Source: a virus
IMG/VR virus record: IMGVR_UViG_3300036770_006511
Coordinates: 1 to 64,000 of that record
Length of the DNA: 64,000 nt
Direction: 5' to 3' (one strand)
The notes below the pieces were generated by a model. The model saw nothing but the letters and a program-made list of their open reading frames with translations, ran no database searches and was not told where the DNA came from. Below, piece by piece: positions 16,766 through 26,900 of the stretch (the stretch's first letter is position 1; each line of letters opens with the position of its first letter). The translations under genes were made by a program, and so were the position numbers.

Positions 16766-17639
16766 AAATTCTATTAAATTCTTCTAATATTCGATAAAAA
16801 CTTTTTTTATCTTGATAATATGAAATATCCAAATCTCTTGGTCCAGAGTCAGGACACCACCAAATATCGAATTCTTTAGTTTCAAACAATTCTTTGTGAT
16901 TGACCCTCATTAAGGACATTATGTGTTCTTCGTGTGGTAAACCTCTGTCTTCGGTCATTATTTTTTGTAAATAATCCTCAAAAATGTTTACAACATTATC
17001 CCATTTTGATTTGTGTCCACCAAACATTCCACCAATGACATGACGACTTGGGTCATAATCTGTATACCACTTTCGATGGACTGTCCCTGACCAATAATAA
17101 TTTACATTTTCTTTTGCTAATAACAAAAATTTATCACCAGTATCTTCTATAACGTTTTTCAAAAACTCATTGTTGAACAAAGATGACTCATAATATCTTC
17201 TTTCGGAACCTGTACTGTTCAAATATTTGTTGGGGATTAAACCCGTGTGAGATAAGCCAGCATCTATCCAGTAATAATAATCATATGATTTATCCTCATT
17301 CCACCACCAATGAAACTTAGAATATTGAATCTCAACACATCTGTCACCTCTTTTTGTTTCTTCAACATTTTTCACTTCATTTATTAAATCAAAAAATTTT
17401 GTTTTGGAAATGTCAAAAATTTCGAATTTTAATCTATTTTCATCAATATGGTGGTCAGAATAAAAAAAGTTTTTCAACAATTCGATTTCTCTTTCGGAAG
17501 TGTAACATAAAAAATCTGCGTCGGTAATTTTTAACAAGGAAAGTAAACTCCAACGGTAATGACCACCTCTTGAAGCTCTACCACCGAATTCGGTACCTGA
17601 CAAATCACTATAAATACAGGTTATAAATTTAGTTGACAT
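16758..17639 (-). CDS. HtrL/YibB-like glycosyltransferase
   Basis: The 293-residue protein shares the family signature with the N-terminal half of its downstream neighbour: an opening FITCIYSDLSGTEFGGR, ILY-type strands, YYYWIDAGLSHTG and GGMFGG. The IDAG aspartate is the likely metal ligand of the GT-A fold. It overlaps both flanking genes (11 and 8 bases), indicating a tightly coupled operon. The two related HtrL-like domains side by side suggest duplication. Activity is inferred from family only. Confidence 0.7.
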   Translation of the reverse strand: MSTKFITCIYSDLSGTEFGGRASRGGHYRWSLLSLLKITDADFLCYTSEREIELLKNFFYSDHHIDENRLKFEIFDISKTKFFDLINEVKNVEETKRGDRCVEIQYSKFHWWWNEDKSYDYYYWIDAGLSHTGLIPNKYLNSTGSERRYYESSLFNNEFLKNVIEDTGDKFLLLAKENVNYYWSGTVHRKWYTDYDPSRHVIGGMFGGHKSKWDNVVNIFEDYLQKIMTEDRGLPHEEHIMSLMRVNHKELFETKEFDIWWCPDSGPRDLDISYYQDKKSFYRILEEFNRIYE

Positions 17640-18372
17640 CGATAGTTTCTTTAATCATTTGGTCTCTTTTTTGTTTATTTAACTCTGCGTTACAAAAAAC
17701 ACTTGGAATTTTAGTGGGACTAAACAAATTCCAATTGTAGGTTTGAAGATAAAAATTATTATAATTTCCTTGTGATATATCTGACCAATCATTCCCTTGA
17801 GTACAAATGGGTACCACCGGACAGTAACTTTGATATTTTTGTACCACAAACTGAAAAGTGTAATCATCTAACGCATAATAAAAATCACCACTCTGAAACG
17901 CAACATCGGAAATTTTAAACATTTCATCGTAAATTTTTTCATCGTAAATAATCATATTTGCCGCGTAGATATCCCTGTGATTAGGGTCTTGTTTCTCGGG
18001 AAGATTTGTTATATCTAAAAGAAGAGGATATTTTTCAGACTTGTTAACATGACGATTTAAAGTTGGTGACAAGTTCAAGACCGCATATTCAACATCTTCT
18101 ATTTGAGAATTAAGTTTTTCCACAAAATCAGTTGCGTATGGCATGATTTCACAATCATCCTCCATAATCATAACTTTTTTGTAACCTCTTTCTTTTGCAA
18201 TCTGAATAATTGCCAACTGAGATTTTGTAATTCCCATATATGAATTTGTGTCAATTGCTTCAAAGACTTCATAATCCCAACCCAAGTATTCCATTTGTTT
18301 TTGGAATCGTTCTAGTCGGTCAGGTCGTCTTTTTAAATTGACAACAAATTTTGGTATATCTTGTATTCTCAT
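17629..18372 (-). CDS. GT25-family glycosyltransferase
   Basis: The 247-residue protein opens with PKFVVNLKRRPDRLERF, the hallmark of the GT25 family (LPS beta-galactosyltransferases and collagen galactosyltransferase relatives). It carries the metal-binding MIMEDDCEI near residue 90 and ALDDYTFQF further on. The family typically transfers galactose or a related hexose from a UDP-sugar. It starts one base from the stop of the preceding gene and overlaps the following gene by 11 bases. Confidence 0.8.
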   Translation of the reverse strand: MRIQDIPKFVVNLKRRPDRLERFQKQMEYLGWDYEVFEAIDTNSYMGITKSQLAIIQIAKERGYKKVMIMEDDCEIMPYATDFVEKLNSQIEDVEYAVLNLSPTLNRHVNKSEKYPLLLDITNLPEKQDPNHRDIYAANMIIYDEKIYDEMFKISDVAFQSGDFYYALDDYTFQFVVQKYQSYCPVVPICTQGNDWSDISQGNYNNFYLQTYNWNLFSPTKIPSVFCNAELNKQKRDQMIKETIDVN

Positions 18373-18373
18373 C

Positions 18374-19621
18374 TTACAAATTTCCCGTTAAACGGTCACA
18401 CCATCCTTTTGATTCCGAGTGTGGCCAAACAACCCAATATGTTGGTTTTTGTGTGGTTTGAAATTCTCTCCAAATTTTACAATACTTATCGGGGTCATTC
18501 ATCATACGATTGATTTCTGCCTTATCCGCATCTTTTCTGAACAAAGTACTATCATCTGACCCGTGGAAAGCAACCACCCAAAAGTCATAATCTTTTTCGG
18601 GAACACTTGCATAACCAACATCAATACAATGTTTAAACACTTGTGCAAAATCTTTTTTCCAATCCTCTTCAGTTTCATAATTGTAAGGATTCGGTGGGTA
18701 GTGTTTATCTAACGTATATTGTTGAACTGCACGATTTTCAAAAAGAATTCCTGCATATTTTTCGTAATCTCTAAGAGTTCTTTCAGTACCGAAACCAAAT
18801 GGACCATCATGACCCTCTTGAGTTTCACCATCCATCCCAAAAAGTTTTCTATTAGTAAGGTGTGATTTGTTATTTTTATCCACCCATTGTTTGTCATCGT
18901 CCCATTGTTTGGTTCTACCCTTTCGTGTATATTCGTGCCAAATCAAAACTTTATGGGGGTGAAATAAATCGTAACCCCAAGTATATGCTCTCGCAGCGAT
19001 TGAGATTTCTTCACCGTGGAAATAGTATTCAGGATTATGTTGAACTTCAGTAGAAAACTGACCAACAGTGAATGCGTAGTGAGCTGAATAAAATCTTGCG
19101 GGAATAGGCTCTTTCAGTTCCTTCCAACCAGGAATAGTTTCAGGTAGAAAGAAAACAGCTCCTTCAGGAATAAAACGGTCAAATACCATTCTCCACGGTT
19201 CCTGAACTCTACCAGCGGGGTCGTTATCAGGGTCAAAAGATGAAACATAACCTGTCAGCAAAGGTTTTTTATGCCCCTTCTTCTGAAGTTGTTTAATCAT
19301 TTTAATCATCTCGTCATCCCAATTCGGTGCAAAACGCATGTGAGAATCGATTTGCATTGTGTATTCCTCATCCTCGTACAATTGTTGAGTCAAATTACGA
19401 GCCCAACAAACTCCCTTCGAATCTTGATAAGGTATGTCTAAAATTCTAAATCTTTTATCTTTAACAAATTCCGTCAAATCGTCAAACTTGTCTTCGGGGT
19501 GAAATTGACGAGCAATACCAAATCGTAAATTCTTAGGTCGTTTGGCATTGACAATCATATCTCTTAACGTGTGAATTAATTGCGGGTCTCTATACGAGGC
19601 AATCTGAACAAATATTTTCAT
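18374..19621 (-). CDS. GlcNAc-transferase-family glycosyltransferase
   Basis: I chose ATG 19621 over an in-frame TTG one codon upstream, giving 415 residues. The pattern IFVQIASYRDPQL..TL, a WARNLTQQLY stretch, MQIDSHMRF, and EPIPARFYSAHYAFTVGQF matches the GT-A family first described for the Dictyostelium Skp1 GlcNAc transferase. That enzyme adds sugar to protein hydroxyl groups. IDSH would hold the divalent metal. It is the first gene of the four-gene transferase operon. Protein O-linked substrates fit the Thr-rich fibre proteins encoded directly upstream, but this is inference. Confidence 0.8.
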   Translation of the reverse strand: MKIFVQIASYRDPQLIHTLRDMIVNAKRPKNLRFGIARQFHPEDKFDDLTEFVKDKRFRILDIPYQDSKGVCWARNLTQQLYEDEEYTMQIDSHMRFAPNWDDEMIKMIKQLQKKGHKKPLLTGYVSSFDPDNDPAGRVQEPWRMVFDRFIPEGAVFFLPETIPGWKELKEPIPARFYSAHYAFTVGQFSTEVQHNPEYYFHGEEISIAARAYTWGYDLFHPHKVLIWHEYTRKGRTKQWDDDKQWVDKNNKSHLTNRKLFGMDGETQEGHDGPFGFGTERTLRDYEKYAGILFENRAVQQYTLDKHYPPNPYNYETEEDWKKDFAQVFKHCIDVGYASVPEKDYDFWVVAFHGSDDSTLFRKDADKAEINRMMNDPDKYCKIWREFQTTQKPTYWVVWPHSESKGWCDRLTGNL

Positions 19622-19682
19622 CAAATAATAATTTTAAACAAAAAATAAACACAACACAGATAAACTGAATAATCTTTTATAA

Positions 19683-19708
19683 CAAAAAACCCCTCACTAA
19701 GGAGGGGT
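19683..19708 (-). terminator. Intrinsic terminator closing the fibre cluster
   Basis: A 7-bp stem ACCCCTC/GAGGGGT (19689-19695 with 19702-19708) with a 6-base loop is followed on the minus strand by a T run (19683-19688). It is located just after the stop of the last fibre gene and before the glycosyltransferase operon. Confidence 0.9.
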
Positions 19709-19713
19709 CTAAT

Positions 19714-20802
19714 TTAACAAGGTTCTTCTGTAAGTATTTGTCCAGGTGAACCAATATTACTATCCACCTCGAACGCAGAACTTCCATTACCCCACCATCC
19801 ATTATTTGCTGGATTTGTAAGTGCGGTGTCAAAGTATAAAAATTCACCAACTGTTGGACCCTGTGGTTCTGTCGAACTAGAGTATAAGGTGTAGGTTGTT
19901 ACACTCGTACATGCGTCAACCGCAGTACTACCCGAAGTCAGAGAATAAACCCAATACGAAATTGTTGGTGTCGGAGTTGGTGTTTCAGTTGGTGTATTTG
20001 TTGGGGTCTCCGTCGGAGTTGGTGTATTTGTTGGGGTCTCCGTCGGAGTTGGTGTACTCGTCGCAGTTCCCGTTGGGGTTGGAGTATTCGTTGGTGTTTC
20101 TGTCGGTGTTGGAGTGTTAGTTGCGGTTTGTGTTGGAGTCACACAAAGTGATATTGAAAGAACTTGTCCCGAGCTATCTAATTCTACAACAATTCCATTA
20201 TTATTATAGAAACCTGTCATGTCGATTGTTGCAGGACCCGTGGCAACGTCTACAACCGCAGTCACATCACCCCATACTAAATCATTACCATAGACCGTAA
20301 TTGTACTCGAAATTTGAGAACAAGCATCAATCAGTGTAGTACCAGTATAAACTGAGAATGGTGTTCTCGATGGTGGAGTTACTGAAGGAGTTGGTGTTGG
20401 GGATGTAGTGTTTGTTGGAGTATTAGTTGGGGTTTCTGTTGGTGTATTAGTCGGAGTTTCTGTTGGCGTGTTAGTAGGTGTCTCCGTAGGGGTATTTGTC
20501 GGAGTCTCTGTGTTAGTTGGCGTTGGTGTTGAAGTTGATGTGTTTGTTGGTGTAGGGGTCAAAGTTGGTGTGTTACTTGGAGTGGGGGTTGGGGTTACAG
20601 GAAATGGGAACGAACCCAAATCGTTAACTGTTATAATATTCTGTGAAGCAGTGCTGTAAGTACCCGTCGTCAACCAAATGTTTAAAGTTGTTCCTGGACT
20701 AATAAGAACGTCATAAACCCACATTTGGTTTGAACACTCCTGATAAGAAAACACACCGTTAGAATTGGTAGTGTTTGTCAAAATATACTTTTTACACGCC
20801 AT
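19714..20802 (-). CDS. Mucin-like fibre protein with Thr/Pro stalks and two Cys-bounded modules
   Basis: The 362-residue protein starts with a short unique head (about 1-75), then a Thr/Pro/Asn/Glu repeat stalk (units like TPTETPTN). A globular module follows ([12 protein letters not shown]...SISLC), then a second stalk and a second module that ends in Cys right at the stop. Both modules share the arrangement G-T/S-T-x-x-D-A-C, then GFY or an equivalent, then a closing C. The stalk sequence is extremely rich in Thr, as in mucins, and would be extended and open to O-glycosylation. No enzymatic domain or signal peptide is seen. It is the last gene of the fibre cluster, with its own late box upstream and a terminator downstream. 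A side-fibre or surface role is likely. Confidence 0.65.
   Translation of the reverse strand: MACKKYILTNTTNSNGVFSYQECSNQMWVYDVLISPGTTLNIWLTTGTYSTASQNIITVNDLGSFPFPVTPTPTPSNTPTLTPTPTNTSTSTPTPTNTETPTNTPTETPTNTPTETPTNTPTETPTNTPTNTTSPTPTPSVTPPSRTPFSVYTGTTLIDACSQISSTITVYGNDLVWGDVTAVVDVATGPATIDMTGFYNNNGIVVELDSSGQVLSISLCVTPTQTATNTPTPTETPTNTPTPTGTATSTPTPTETPTNTPTPTETPTNTPTETPTPTPTISYWVYSLTSGSTAVDACTSVTTYTLYSSSTEPQGPTVGEFLYFDTALTNPANNGWWGNGSSAFEVDSNIGSPGQILTEEPC
19988..20047 (-). repeat. Exact 30-bp tandem duplication in a Thr/Pro stalk
   Basis: Two identical 30-base units (19988-20017 and 20018-20047) encode 10 residues each of the Thr/Pro stalk. The perfect identity at the DNA level suggests recent expansion by slippage or recombination. 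Confidence 0.9.
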
Positions 20803-20818
20803 TTTTTTTTGTTTTATT

Positions 20819-20826
20819 AATAAATA
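20819..20826 (-). promoter_or_regulatory. Late-promoter-like box TATTTATT
   Basis: The box lies 16 bases before the ATG of the 362-residue fibre protein, in an AT-rich spacer. It varies at the last base from the more common A or C. Confidence 0.45.
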
Positions 20827-20858
20827 TATTGAATTGAAGGTTTGTTTGAAAAACTCTT

Positions 20859-22682
20859 TTATGTAAGAATCAAAGTCAGGATATCGGATGGGTATGTAAA
20901 CCCAACCCCTAACGATGGGGTCACTGCTTGACCTGCGGTTTGACTTACACTACTCACAGGTACCCCATTCTTTTCCCAAGAAAGTGTGTATGTACCTGAA
21001 CCTCCAGTCGTTCCAATTATAACTTGGTCAGTTGATAAAATGTCCGACGAATAATTCGCCGAGGAGGAACCACCGGGATTTATTGGGAGTGTTGGTAAAC
21101 TTGAAGAATATGTTGCTGAGTAAAGATTAATCGATACCCCGTTAGGATTATTATTAAAAATAAAAATATTACTTGTGTCAGTTGGTGATGGTGTTGGGGT
21201 ATTAGTTGGAGTCTCTGTGGTTGTTGGGGTATTAGTTGGAGTTTCTGTGTTTGTGGGCGTATTTGTTGGTGTTTCGGTTGGTGTTGAAGTTGGTGTTTCA
21301 GTTGGTGTTGAAGTTGGTGTTTCGGTTGGTGTTGAAGTTGGGGTTTCCGTATTGGTTGGAGTCATTGTAGGTGTTGATGTAGGAGTGGCGGTTGGTGTTT
21401 GGGTAATACAAAGCGACGTTGATAACTGTTGCCCATTAGTATCTACCTCAATAGTGATTCCACCAAAATTATAAAATCCTGACATGTCAATGGTTGCAGG
21501 ACCTGTCGCAACATTAATAACTGCGGTAACATCGCCCCAAACAGAATCATTACCATATACCACAATAGGCCCATTAGATTCTGCACAAGCCTCATTCAGT
21601 GTTGTACCTGAGTAAACACTAAAAGATGTTCTCGTTGGTGGTGTAGTTGTGGGTGTAGGAGTATTCGTATTAGTTGGGGTTACAGTCTGAGTTGGGGTTT
21701 GAGTTGGAGTTTGAGTGGGTGCATCAACACATCCATTTGGGTCAACAAAAATAATTTCACCTTGACCACCACTTACTTCAAAGACATAAACACCATTAGA
21801 ATAGAATCCATCACCAACAGTGTTTGTTGGTGGTGTACCGGCAGTATCATAAATAATTTCATAAATGTTTGGTCCAACTCCTCCAGATAAAGGGGCGTAA
21901 ACATTGAATGGAGATGTTGAATAATTGTAACATGCATCATTAAATGTGCTACCCGACCCAACAAAATAGGTATAGAACCCGATTGTTGTTGTTGGTGTAA
22001 CTGTGCTTGTGGGGGTTGGAGTACTTGTTTGTGATGCCGTATTAGTTGGAGTCTGTGTTGGTGTTTGTGTATTAGTGGGGGTTGGGGTGCTTGTTTGTGT
22101 TGCACAAATACTAAATCCTCCGATTTCTTCACCATCGTAATTGAGTTCAACAACTAATGAGTTGTAACTGTAAAATCCTGTGAGGTCAATTGTTGAAGGT
22201 CCGGCTGGCGTGTTAAAGAACTGAATGTTTGTATCAAAATCAGCATTATCACCATAAAGTATTGTGGATGATAAACCACCGCAAGCCTCAATCGAAGTTG
22301 AACCTGTGGATACGAGGAACACGGCTCTTGTTGATGTTGCCGTTGGTGTTGGAGTTTCTGTAGGTGTACTTGTTGGTGTTTCTGTTGGTGTTGTGGTAGG
22401 CGTATTAGTCGGTGTCTCCGATGTAGTAACACTTGGTGTTGGGGTCGGAGTTGATGAAGGTGTTGGTGTGGGTGTGGGTGAAGGACCTGGAACCTCTAAA
22501 GTGTATGTATAACCATAGGTGGGAGAATAAACTTCATATTCACCAAAATAGTATGGATTCAAGTAGTTAAATGGAATTACTTGGGTACCCAAGTCAATAG
22601 TACCACCCGAAGATGGTAAATAAGTAACATTTACTGTTTGTCCACTTAAATTTTCACTTAAAATTCTTATACCTAAAGCCAT
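20859..22682 (-). CDS. Mucin-like fibre protein with three Cys-bounded modules
   Basis: The 607-residue protein has a beta-type head (1-65, [11 protein letters not shown]), then alternating Thr/Pro stalks and three globular modules of 75-85 residues, and a C-terminal beta domain ([16 protein letters not shown]...). Modules begin with an aromatic strand and a DAC or EAC motif, pass a GFY motif, and end in Cys. The third module is nearly the same as one in the neighbouring gene (both contain GPATIDM and [12 protein letters not shown]), pointing to duplication between genes. The stalks contain 24-base tandem DNA repeats. Late box 3 bases before the ATG. Probable tail or capsid fibre. Confidence 0.65.
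   Translation of the reverse strand: MALGIRILSENLSGQTVNVTYLPSSGGTIDLGTQVIPFNYLNPYYFGEYEVYSPTYGYTYTLEVPGPSPTPTPTPSSTPTPTPSVTTSETPTNTPTTTPTETPTSTPTETPTPTATSTRAVFLVSTGSTSIEACGGLSSTILYGDNADFDTNIQFFNTPAGPSTIDLTGFYSYNSLVVELNYDGEEIGGFSICATQTSTPTPTNTQTPTQTPTNTASQTSTPTPTSTVTPTTTIGFYTYFVGSGSTFNDACYNYSTSPFNVYAPLSGGVGPNIYEIIYDTAGTPPTNTVGDGFYSNGVYVFEVSGGQGEIIFVDPNGCVDAPTQTPTQTPTQTVTPTNTNTPTPTTTPPTRTSFSVYSGTTLNEACAESNGPIVVYGNDSVWGDVTAVINVATGPATIDMSGFYNFGGITIEVDTNGQQLSTSLCITQTPTATPTSTPTMTPTNTETPTSTPTETPTSTPTETPTSTPTETPTNTPTNTETPTNTPTTTETPTNTPTPSPTDTSNIFIFNNNPNGVSINLYSATYSSSLPTLPINPGGSSSANYSSDILSTDQVIIGTTGGSGTYTLSWEKNGVPVSSVSQTAGQAVTPSLGVGFTYPSDILTLILT
21265..21336 (-). repeat. Three 24-bp tandem units in a Thr/Pro stalk
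   Basis: Units 21265-21288, 21289-21312 and 21313-21336 differ by at most one base. Each encodes eight residues of the TPTETPTS type. Confidence 0.9.
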
Positions 22683-22685
22683 AAC

Positions 22686-22693
22686 AATAAATA
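22686..22693 (-). promoter_or_regulatory. Late-promoter-like box TATTTATT, 3 bases before the start codon
   Basis: The coding strand reads GTATTTATTGTTATG, with the box almost touching the ATG of the 607-residue fibre protein. Confidence 0.5.
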
Positions 22694-22717
22694 CTCAATA
22701 TCTTCAATTAGTTTTTA

Positions 22718-23284
22718 TCAACACACACCTGTATTGATTATTAATGTACCACTAATTTGTATTATTTTTACTCCATCAGAAATTGTAAAGTTTGCACCAA
22801 CTGGTGGTATTGTAAATTCTCGGTTACCATACACGTGGTCCCCGACCGTTAATTGACGAAATGGCTTTGCGGAATAGACAGTAACATTTGCTGGAAATCC
22901 ACCAAATTGATTGATAGTCTGACACACATCCTGATAATATCCGCCAGTTCTTAAATTTTGTACAAAACAAGGTGAAGGTGTTGTTGAAGGTGTGACTGTG
23001 TTAGTGGGTGTTGGAGTTTGGGTTATGGGTGTGCAACTCAAACTAACTGTCGGAGTTACAGTGGGGGTTATACTTGGTGTGGGGGTTGGTGACGGACAAA
23101 GACCGTTATTGACAACTGTTAGAGGGGCTCCATACTCTTCAACAATAATGGATTGAGCACAAATATTTTCGGAAAATAAGGGTGCGATTTGTGATAAGTT
23201 TACACTACCTGTACATCCCGTCCATTTATAATAACCGTCCTGTCGGGAATTATAATTTGTTATTTTGTAGTATAAACACGACAT
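22718..23284 (-). CDS. Short fibre protein with one Thr/Pro stalk and a Cys-bounded module
   Basis: The 188-residue protein has a head domain with several Cys (about 1-62), a short Thr/Pro/Ser stalk and a C-terminal module (CFVQNLRTGGYYQDVCQ..., ending GVC at the stop). That module is a divergent member of the repeated family seen in the two neighbouring fibre genes. There is no late box directly before its ATG and the gap to the preceding gene is only 15 bases, so it is probably cotranscribed with the upstream fibre gene. Confidence 0.6.
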   Translation of the reverse strand: MSCLYYKITNYNSRQDGYYKWTGCTGSVNLSQIAPLFSENICAQSIIVEEYGAPLTVVNNGLCPSPTPTPSITPTVTPTVSLSCTPITQTPTPTNTVTPSTTPSPCFVQNLRTGGYYQDVCQTINQFGGFPANVTVYSAKPFRQLTVGDHVYGNREFTIPPVGANFTISDGVKIIQISGTLIINTGVC

Positions 23285-23299
23285 TTTTTTAAAAAAATT

Positions 23300-23971
23300 T
23301 TAATTCCAAACTTGAATGTAACCCAAGTAAGAGGTAAAATCATTTGTAGTATTACTACCCATTATTAATTTGAAATCACCACCGCCGAATCCTGTTACAT
23401 CAATTGGTGTAGATGCGTCAGATAGTGCATATCTTTTAAACTCTCCCTGACTATCACACCATCCAATTGAATAACATGCAACAGCATTCCCACCACTAAA
23501 AATTATTTCTCCGTAAATTTCCGCAGGACGATTATTTGCTTGCGAGGTATCCGTCCCTGAAACTGTAAATGTAGTTAGTGTATCCGAACCAAATAAAACC
23601 GAAACTTGAATCTCTGGTGAACTATCATTTCCACCCCATTTTCCTGTAGTCCTAAAATGAAGAATTTTATCAACATAATTGACACTATTTGTAAAAAACT
23701 CTAACGGAAAATTTCTCGAACCAAAATTAGTTGAACCACTAAACAAATCCGCATCTTCCCCTTCAACATAATTTATAACATTTGTCCTTGAATAAATGGT
23801 TCTCATTGTTGAGCCACCCAAATTATCGGTATTACCTGAAAAGTCAGGAATGTTATTTAAAAAATTATTTCTTGAAATTTGTTTGGTAACCCCATTATTG
23901 ACAATCGCAATTACATCTTCAGTGTTTGCGGTTGTCGTTAGAGGTAATTGAGATATGGGTAAATTAGGCAT
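23300..23971 (-). CDS. Tail fibre-like protein without Thr/Pro stalk
   Basis: The 223-residue protein begins with NLPISQLPLTTTANTEDVIAIVNNGVTKQISRNNF. This head motif, in which a phage fibre protein announces a list of properties before a coiled N-terminus, is seen in many tail-fibre proteins of Bacteroidota and marine phages. The remaining 150 residues are beta-rich (LHFRTTGKWGG, IQVSVLFGSDTLTTFTVSG, YLGYIQVWN) and may be a jelly-roll-like adhesion domain. It has no Cys-bounded module. A late box lies 7 bases before the ATG. Confidence 0.6.
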   Translation of the reverse strand: MPNLPISQLPLTTTANTEDVIAIVNNGVTKQISRNNFLNNIPDFSGNTDNLGGSTMRTIYSRTNVINYVEGEDADLFSGSTNFGSRNFPLEFFTNSVNYVDKILHFRTTGKWGGNDSSPEIQVSVLFGSDTLTTFTVSGTDTSQANNRPAEIYGEIIFSGGNAVACYSIGWCDSQGEFKRYALSDASTPIDVTGFGGGDFKLIMGSNTTNDFTSYLGYIQVWN

Positions 23972-23978
23972 TTTATTT

Positions 23979-23986
23979 TATAAATA
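23979..23986 (-). promoter_or_regulatory. Late-promoter-like box TATTTATA
   Basis: The box is placed 7 bases before the ATG of the 223-residue fibre gene and directly after the stop of the 1504-residue gene. Confidence 0.5.
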
Positions 23987-26900
23987 TTAGAGTCCGTATT
24001 TGGATTTATCGGCATTGAAGTTTTGTAAAACTTCAGCATCTGTTAGTGAATTATCATAAATTCTAACAATTGCAATTGTTCCTTTAAACATAAATTGTGT
24101 TCCTCCGGCTGTTGAAATTCTATGTCCAATACCTACTGAGCTTGTGTTTCCAATATTTCCTAAACCAACCAAACTCACAGTGGAACCTGACACCCCATTT
24201 TTATACTGAGTCAAAATTTGTGTTCCGAAGTCATAAACCCCAACTGATTGATACCATTCACCCGTAGAGAAACCTGCTATAGATGTTGTCGGGTTATTTG
24301 TTCCGTCATAAGCAGCAACTTGGACAGTTCCACTTGTTTCATTGAATCTGAATACATATGGATATCTCGATTGACTGGTTTGGTTCCACTTTTCAAAAAT
24401 TGTTGATAATGTTGCGCTCGGTTGCCCAGAGTCTGGCCTGAACCAAATTTCGACCGTGTAATTTTGAGGACCGGTAAAATTGGTCACCCCATCTACACTA
24501 GAAATTCTTCCGTATTGAGTTGTCCCATTAAATGTAAATCCACTTGAAAGGTTATAAGACGGACTACCCGTTAATGTGGCATCAATTAAGCCAATAGAAG
24601 TATCCCAAACACTTCCAGACCCGGAATAACTTCCTGGTGATAAATAAAGTTGTAAGTTAGATGTTACAATACTGGGTGTTGATGATGGTGTTGGAGTAAC
24701 TGTAGATGTTAAAGTCGTAGTTGTGGTGGGTGTAACAGTATTTGTTGGTGTCGGAGTTGGTGATGGAGTAGGTGATACTGTATTTGTTGGTGTTACAGTA
24801 GGAGTTGGGGTTGTAGTATTAGTTGGCGTAACTGTTGGTGTAGGACAAACACCTGTATATCTGTCTTTGTACTCATCATAAAGTTGTGAAATTTCATATA
24901 AAGACAACTTTCTACCATATAATTTGACGGTTGATACATCACCCCAATATTGGTCTGACCCGACAGTGCCACCAGTATTTCCTATCACATTGTGAAGATT
25001 ACCACCAGCGCCACCATTAACAGTGGAACCAACTTGGGTGTTGTTTATGTAGAAGATACTTGTTGAATTGTCCCCAACAACTGAGTATTGTACCCAAACC
25101 TCTTCAATACTTGTAACATCGTATCCACTATCCATAAAGTTATCACCATTATTATCCCAAAAACCTAAGTTATCGGTTCCTTGTTCAACTAAAATTGGGT
25201 GGTCAAGAGGACTTGTTCTGAACAAAGTTCTAAAAATTGTTGAATTTGTTTGAATCTTAGCCCAAGAAACATAAGTGTATCCAGTTGTTGGTAAGGTTGG
25301 TCCAGGGGTATTTGCCAAAAGGGAATAACCTAAAGAAGATAAATCAAAGTATTTGATACAATCAACTTCTTGATATGACGCTCCATTTGTCAGAGTGTGT
25401 GGATAACTACCCACCAAACTTTGAACCGTAGTACCACTTCCAGGATAACTCGATGTATTGAATGCGTCAATGTCCAATATCAATCCATCATTTAAATCTA
25501 TTGGTGTAGTTGTAGGTGTCGTTGTGGGTGTTGAAGTGGACGTGTTTGTATTGGTTGGTGTAACACTTGGTGTTGGTGTGTTAGTTGTCGTCTCAGTTGG
25601 GGTTGGTGTAACATCAAAAACTGAATTGGTATTAACTTGAACATTTATGCTCGAGCCAGTAACTACATAAGTAATTCCACTAAAGTTTGAAACTTTGTTC
25701 AATTCATCGTAATCACCGGCAATTGTATAATAACTCGTTCCAACACTTGAACCTGAAGTTATAATAACGGAACCACTCAGAGAAATAGGAGAACCTGTTG
25801 TTGTTCCCAATTCATCAACAAAAAATATTTCAACATCCGAATTCAATGTTGTATTTGCCGTTGCAATGTAGAGAGCATTAATTGACCCAGGTGAATATTC
25901 ACCTTCCAACTCAATTGTTACCGTCCCAACAGTTGGTGTTGGTGTTTGAGTGTGTGTTGGTGTGGGTGTGGGTGTTGCTTGAATTGGTTCAATCAAAATT
26001 CCGAAACCATCCTCTTGAAGAATCATAAACAAATCTTCTTGGAGAAGGAATCCCTCATTCGGCAAAGTTGGTGTTGGAGTTGGGGTCTCGGTCGGAGTGG
26101 GTGTTACTGTGTTAGTTGGAGTTTCTGTGGGAGTAGGTGTTGGGGTACTAGATGCAGTTTCACTTGGTGTATTCGTTGGAGTCTCGGTTGGTGTTGATGT
26201 TACCGTTTCTGTTGGTGTGTTTGTTGGGGTTTCAGTTGGCGTTGACGTTTGAGTCTGAGTTGCGGTTGGTGTTAAACCAACAGTGGCCGTTGGTGAAGGG
26301 GTTAAAGTATTTGTCGGAGTATTAGTTGGTGTTTGAGTCACTGTTGCGGTTTGAGTGGGTGTCGTTGTATTGGTATTGGTAACAGAAGGAGTATTCGTTG
26401 GCGTCTGAGTTTGGGTTACAGTTGGTGTATTAGTTGGTGTTTCTGTAGGTGTATTAGTTGGTGTTTCTGTGGGAGTATTAGTTGGTGTTGGAGTTGGCGT
26501 AGTTGTTTCTAAAATAATTTCGTACGTTAAATCATTTTCAGGAATCAAAATGTAACCCAAATCATCATCAGGTATTATTAAGTAAACCAAATCTTCATCA
26601 GGTATAACCAAATAGGTTAAGTCGTTGAATGGTACTATGATTGCACAATCAGGACAATCAGGGTCTAACAAACCATATTTGGTTTTTAATAATCTGAAAT
26701 TGTGTTTAACTTCGGACGCATCCAAAGGTTCAACATACATTCTAAATGCACTTATCGCACCAATAAAACTTCCACCAAAAATTTCTTCTAAATAAATGTT
26801 TGTTGACAAACCCGAATATATTGTGTTGTCCAAATCTTCTGTGGTTAAACATTCAGGGTCTTGTTGATAAACAATTTCTGATAATTCTGCGGGACATCCA

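Noticed and set aside
17609-17616. TATTTATA on the minus strand at codons 8-11 of the HtrL-like gene
   Set aside because: It lies inside the coding sequence downstream of the ATG and encodes part of the conserved N-terminus; no gene start follows at the proper distance.
19988-22500. Possible CRISPR array because of regular short repeats
   Set aside because: Repeats are in frame, have no unique spacers and continue an open reading frame; they encode protein stalks.
19896-26197. Plus-strand open frames coding long Val/Gly repeats (VGVSVGV type)
   Set aside because: They are the antisense of the Thr/Pro stalks of the minus-strand fibre genes; their composition follows from the repeats and they have no independent start signals.
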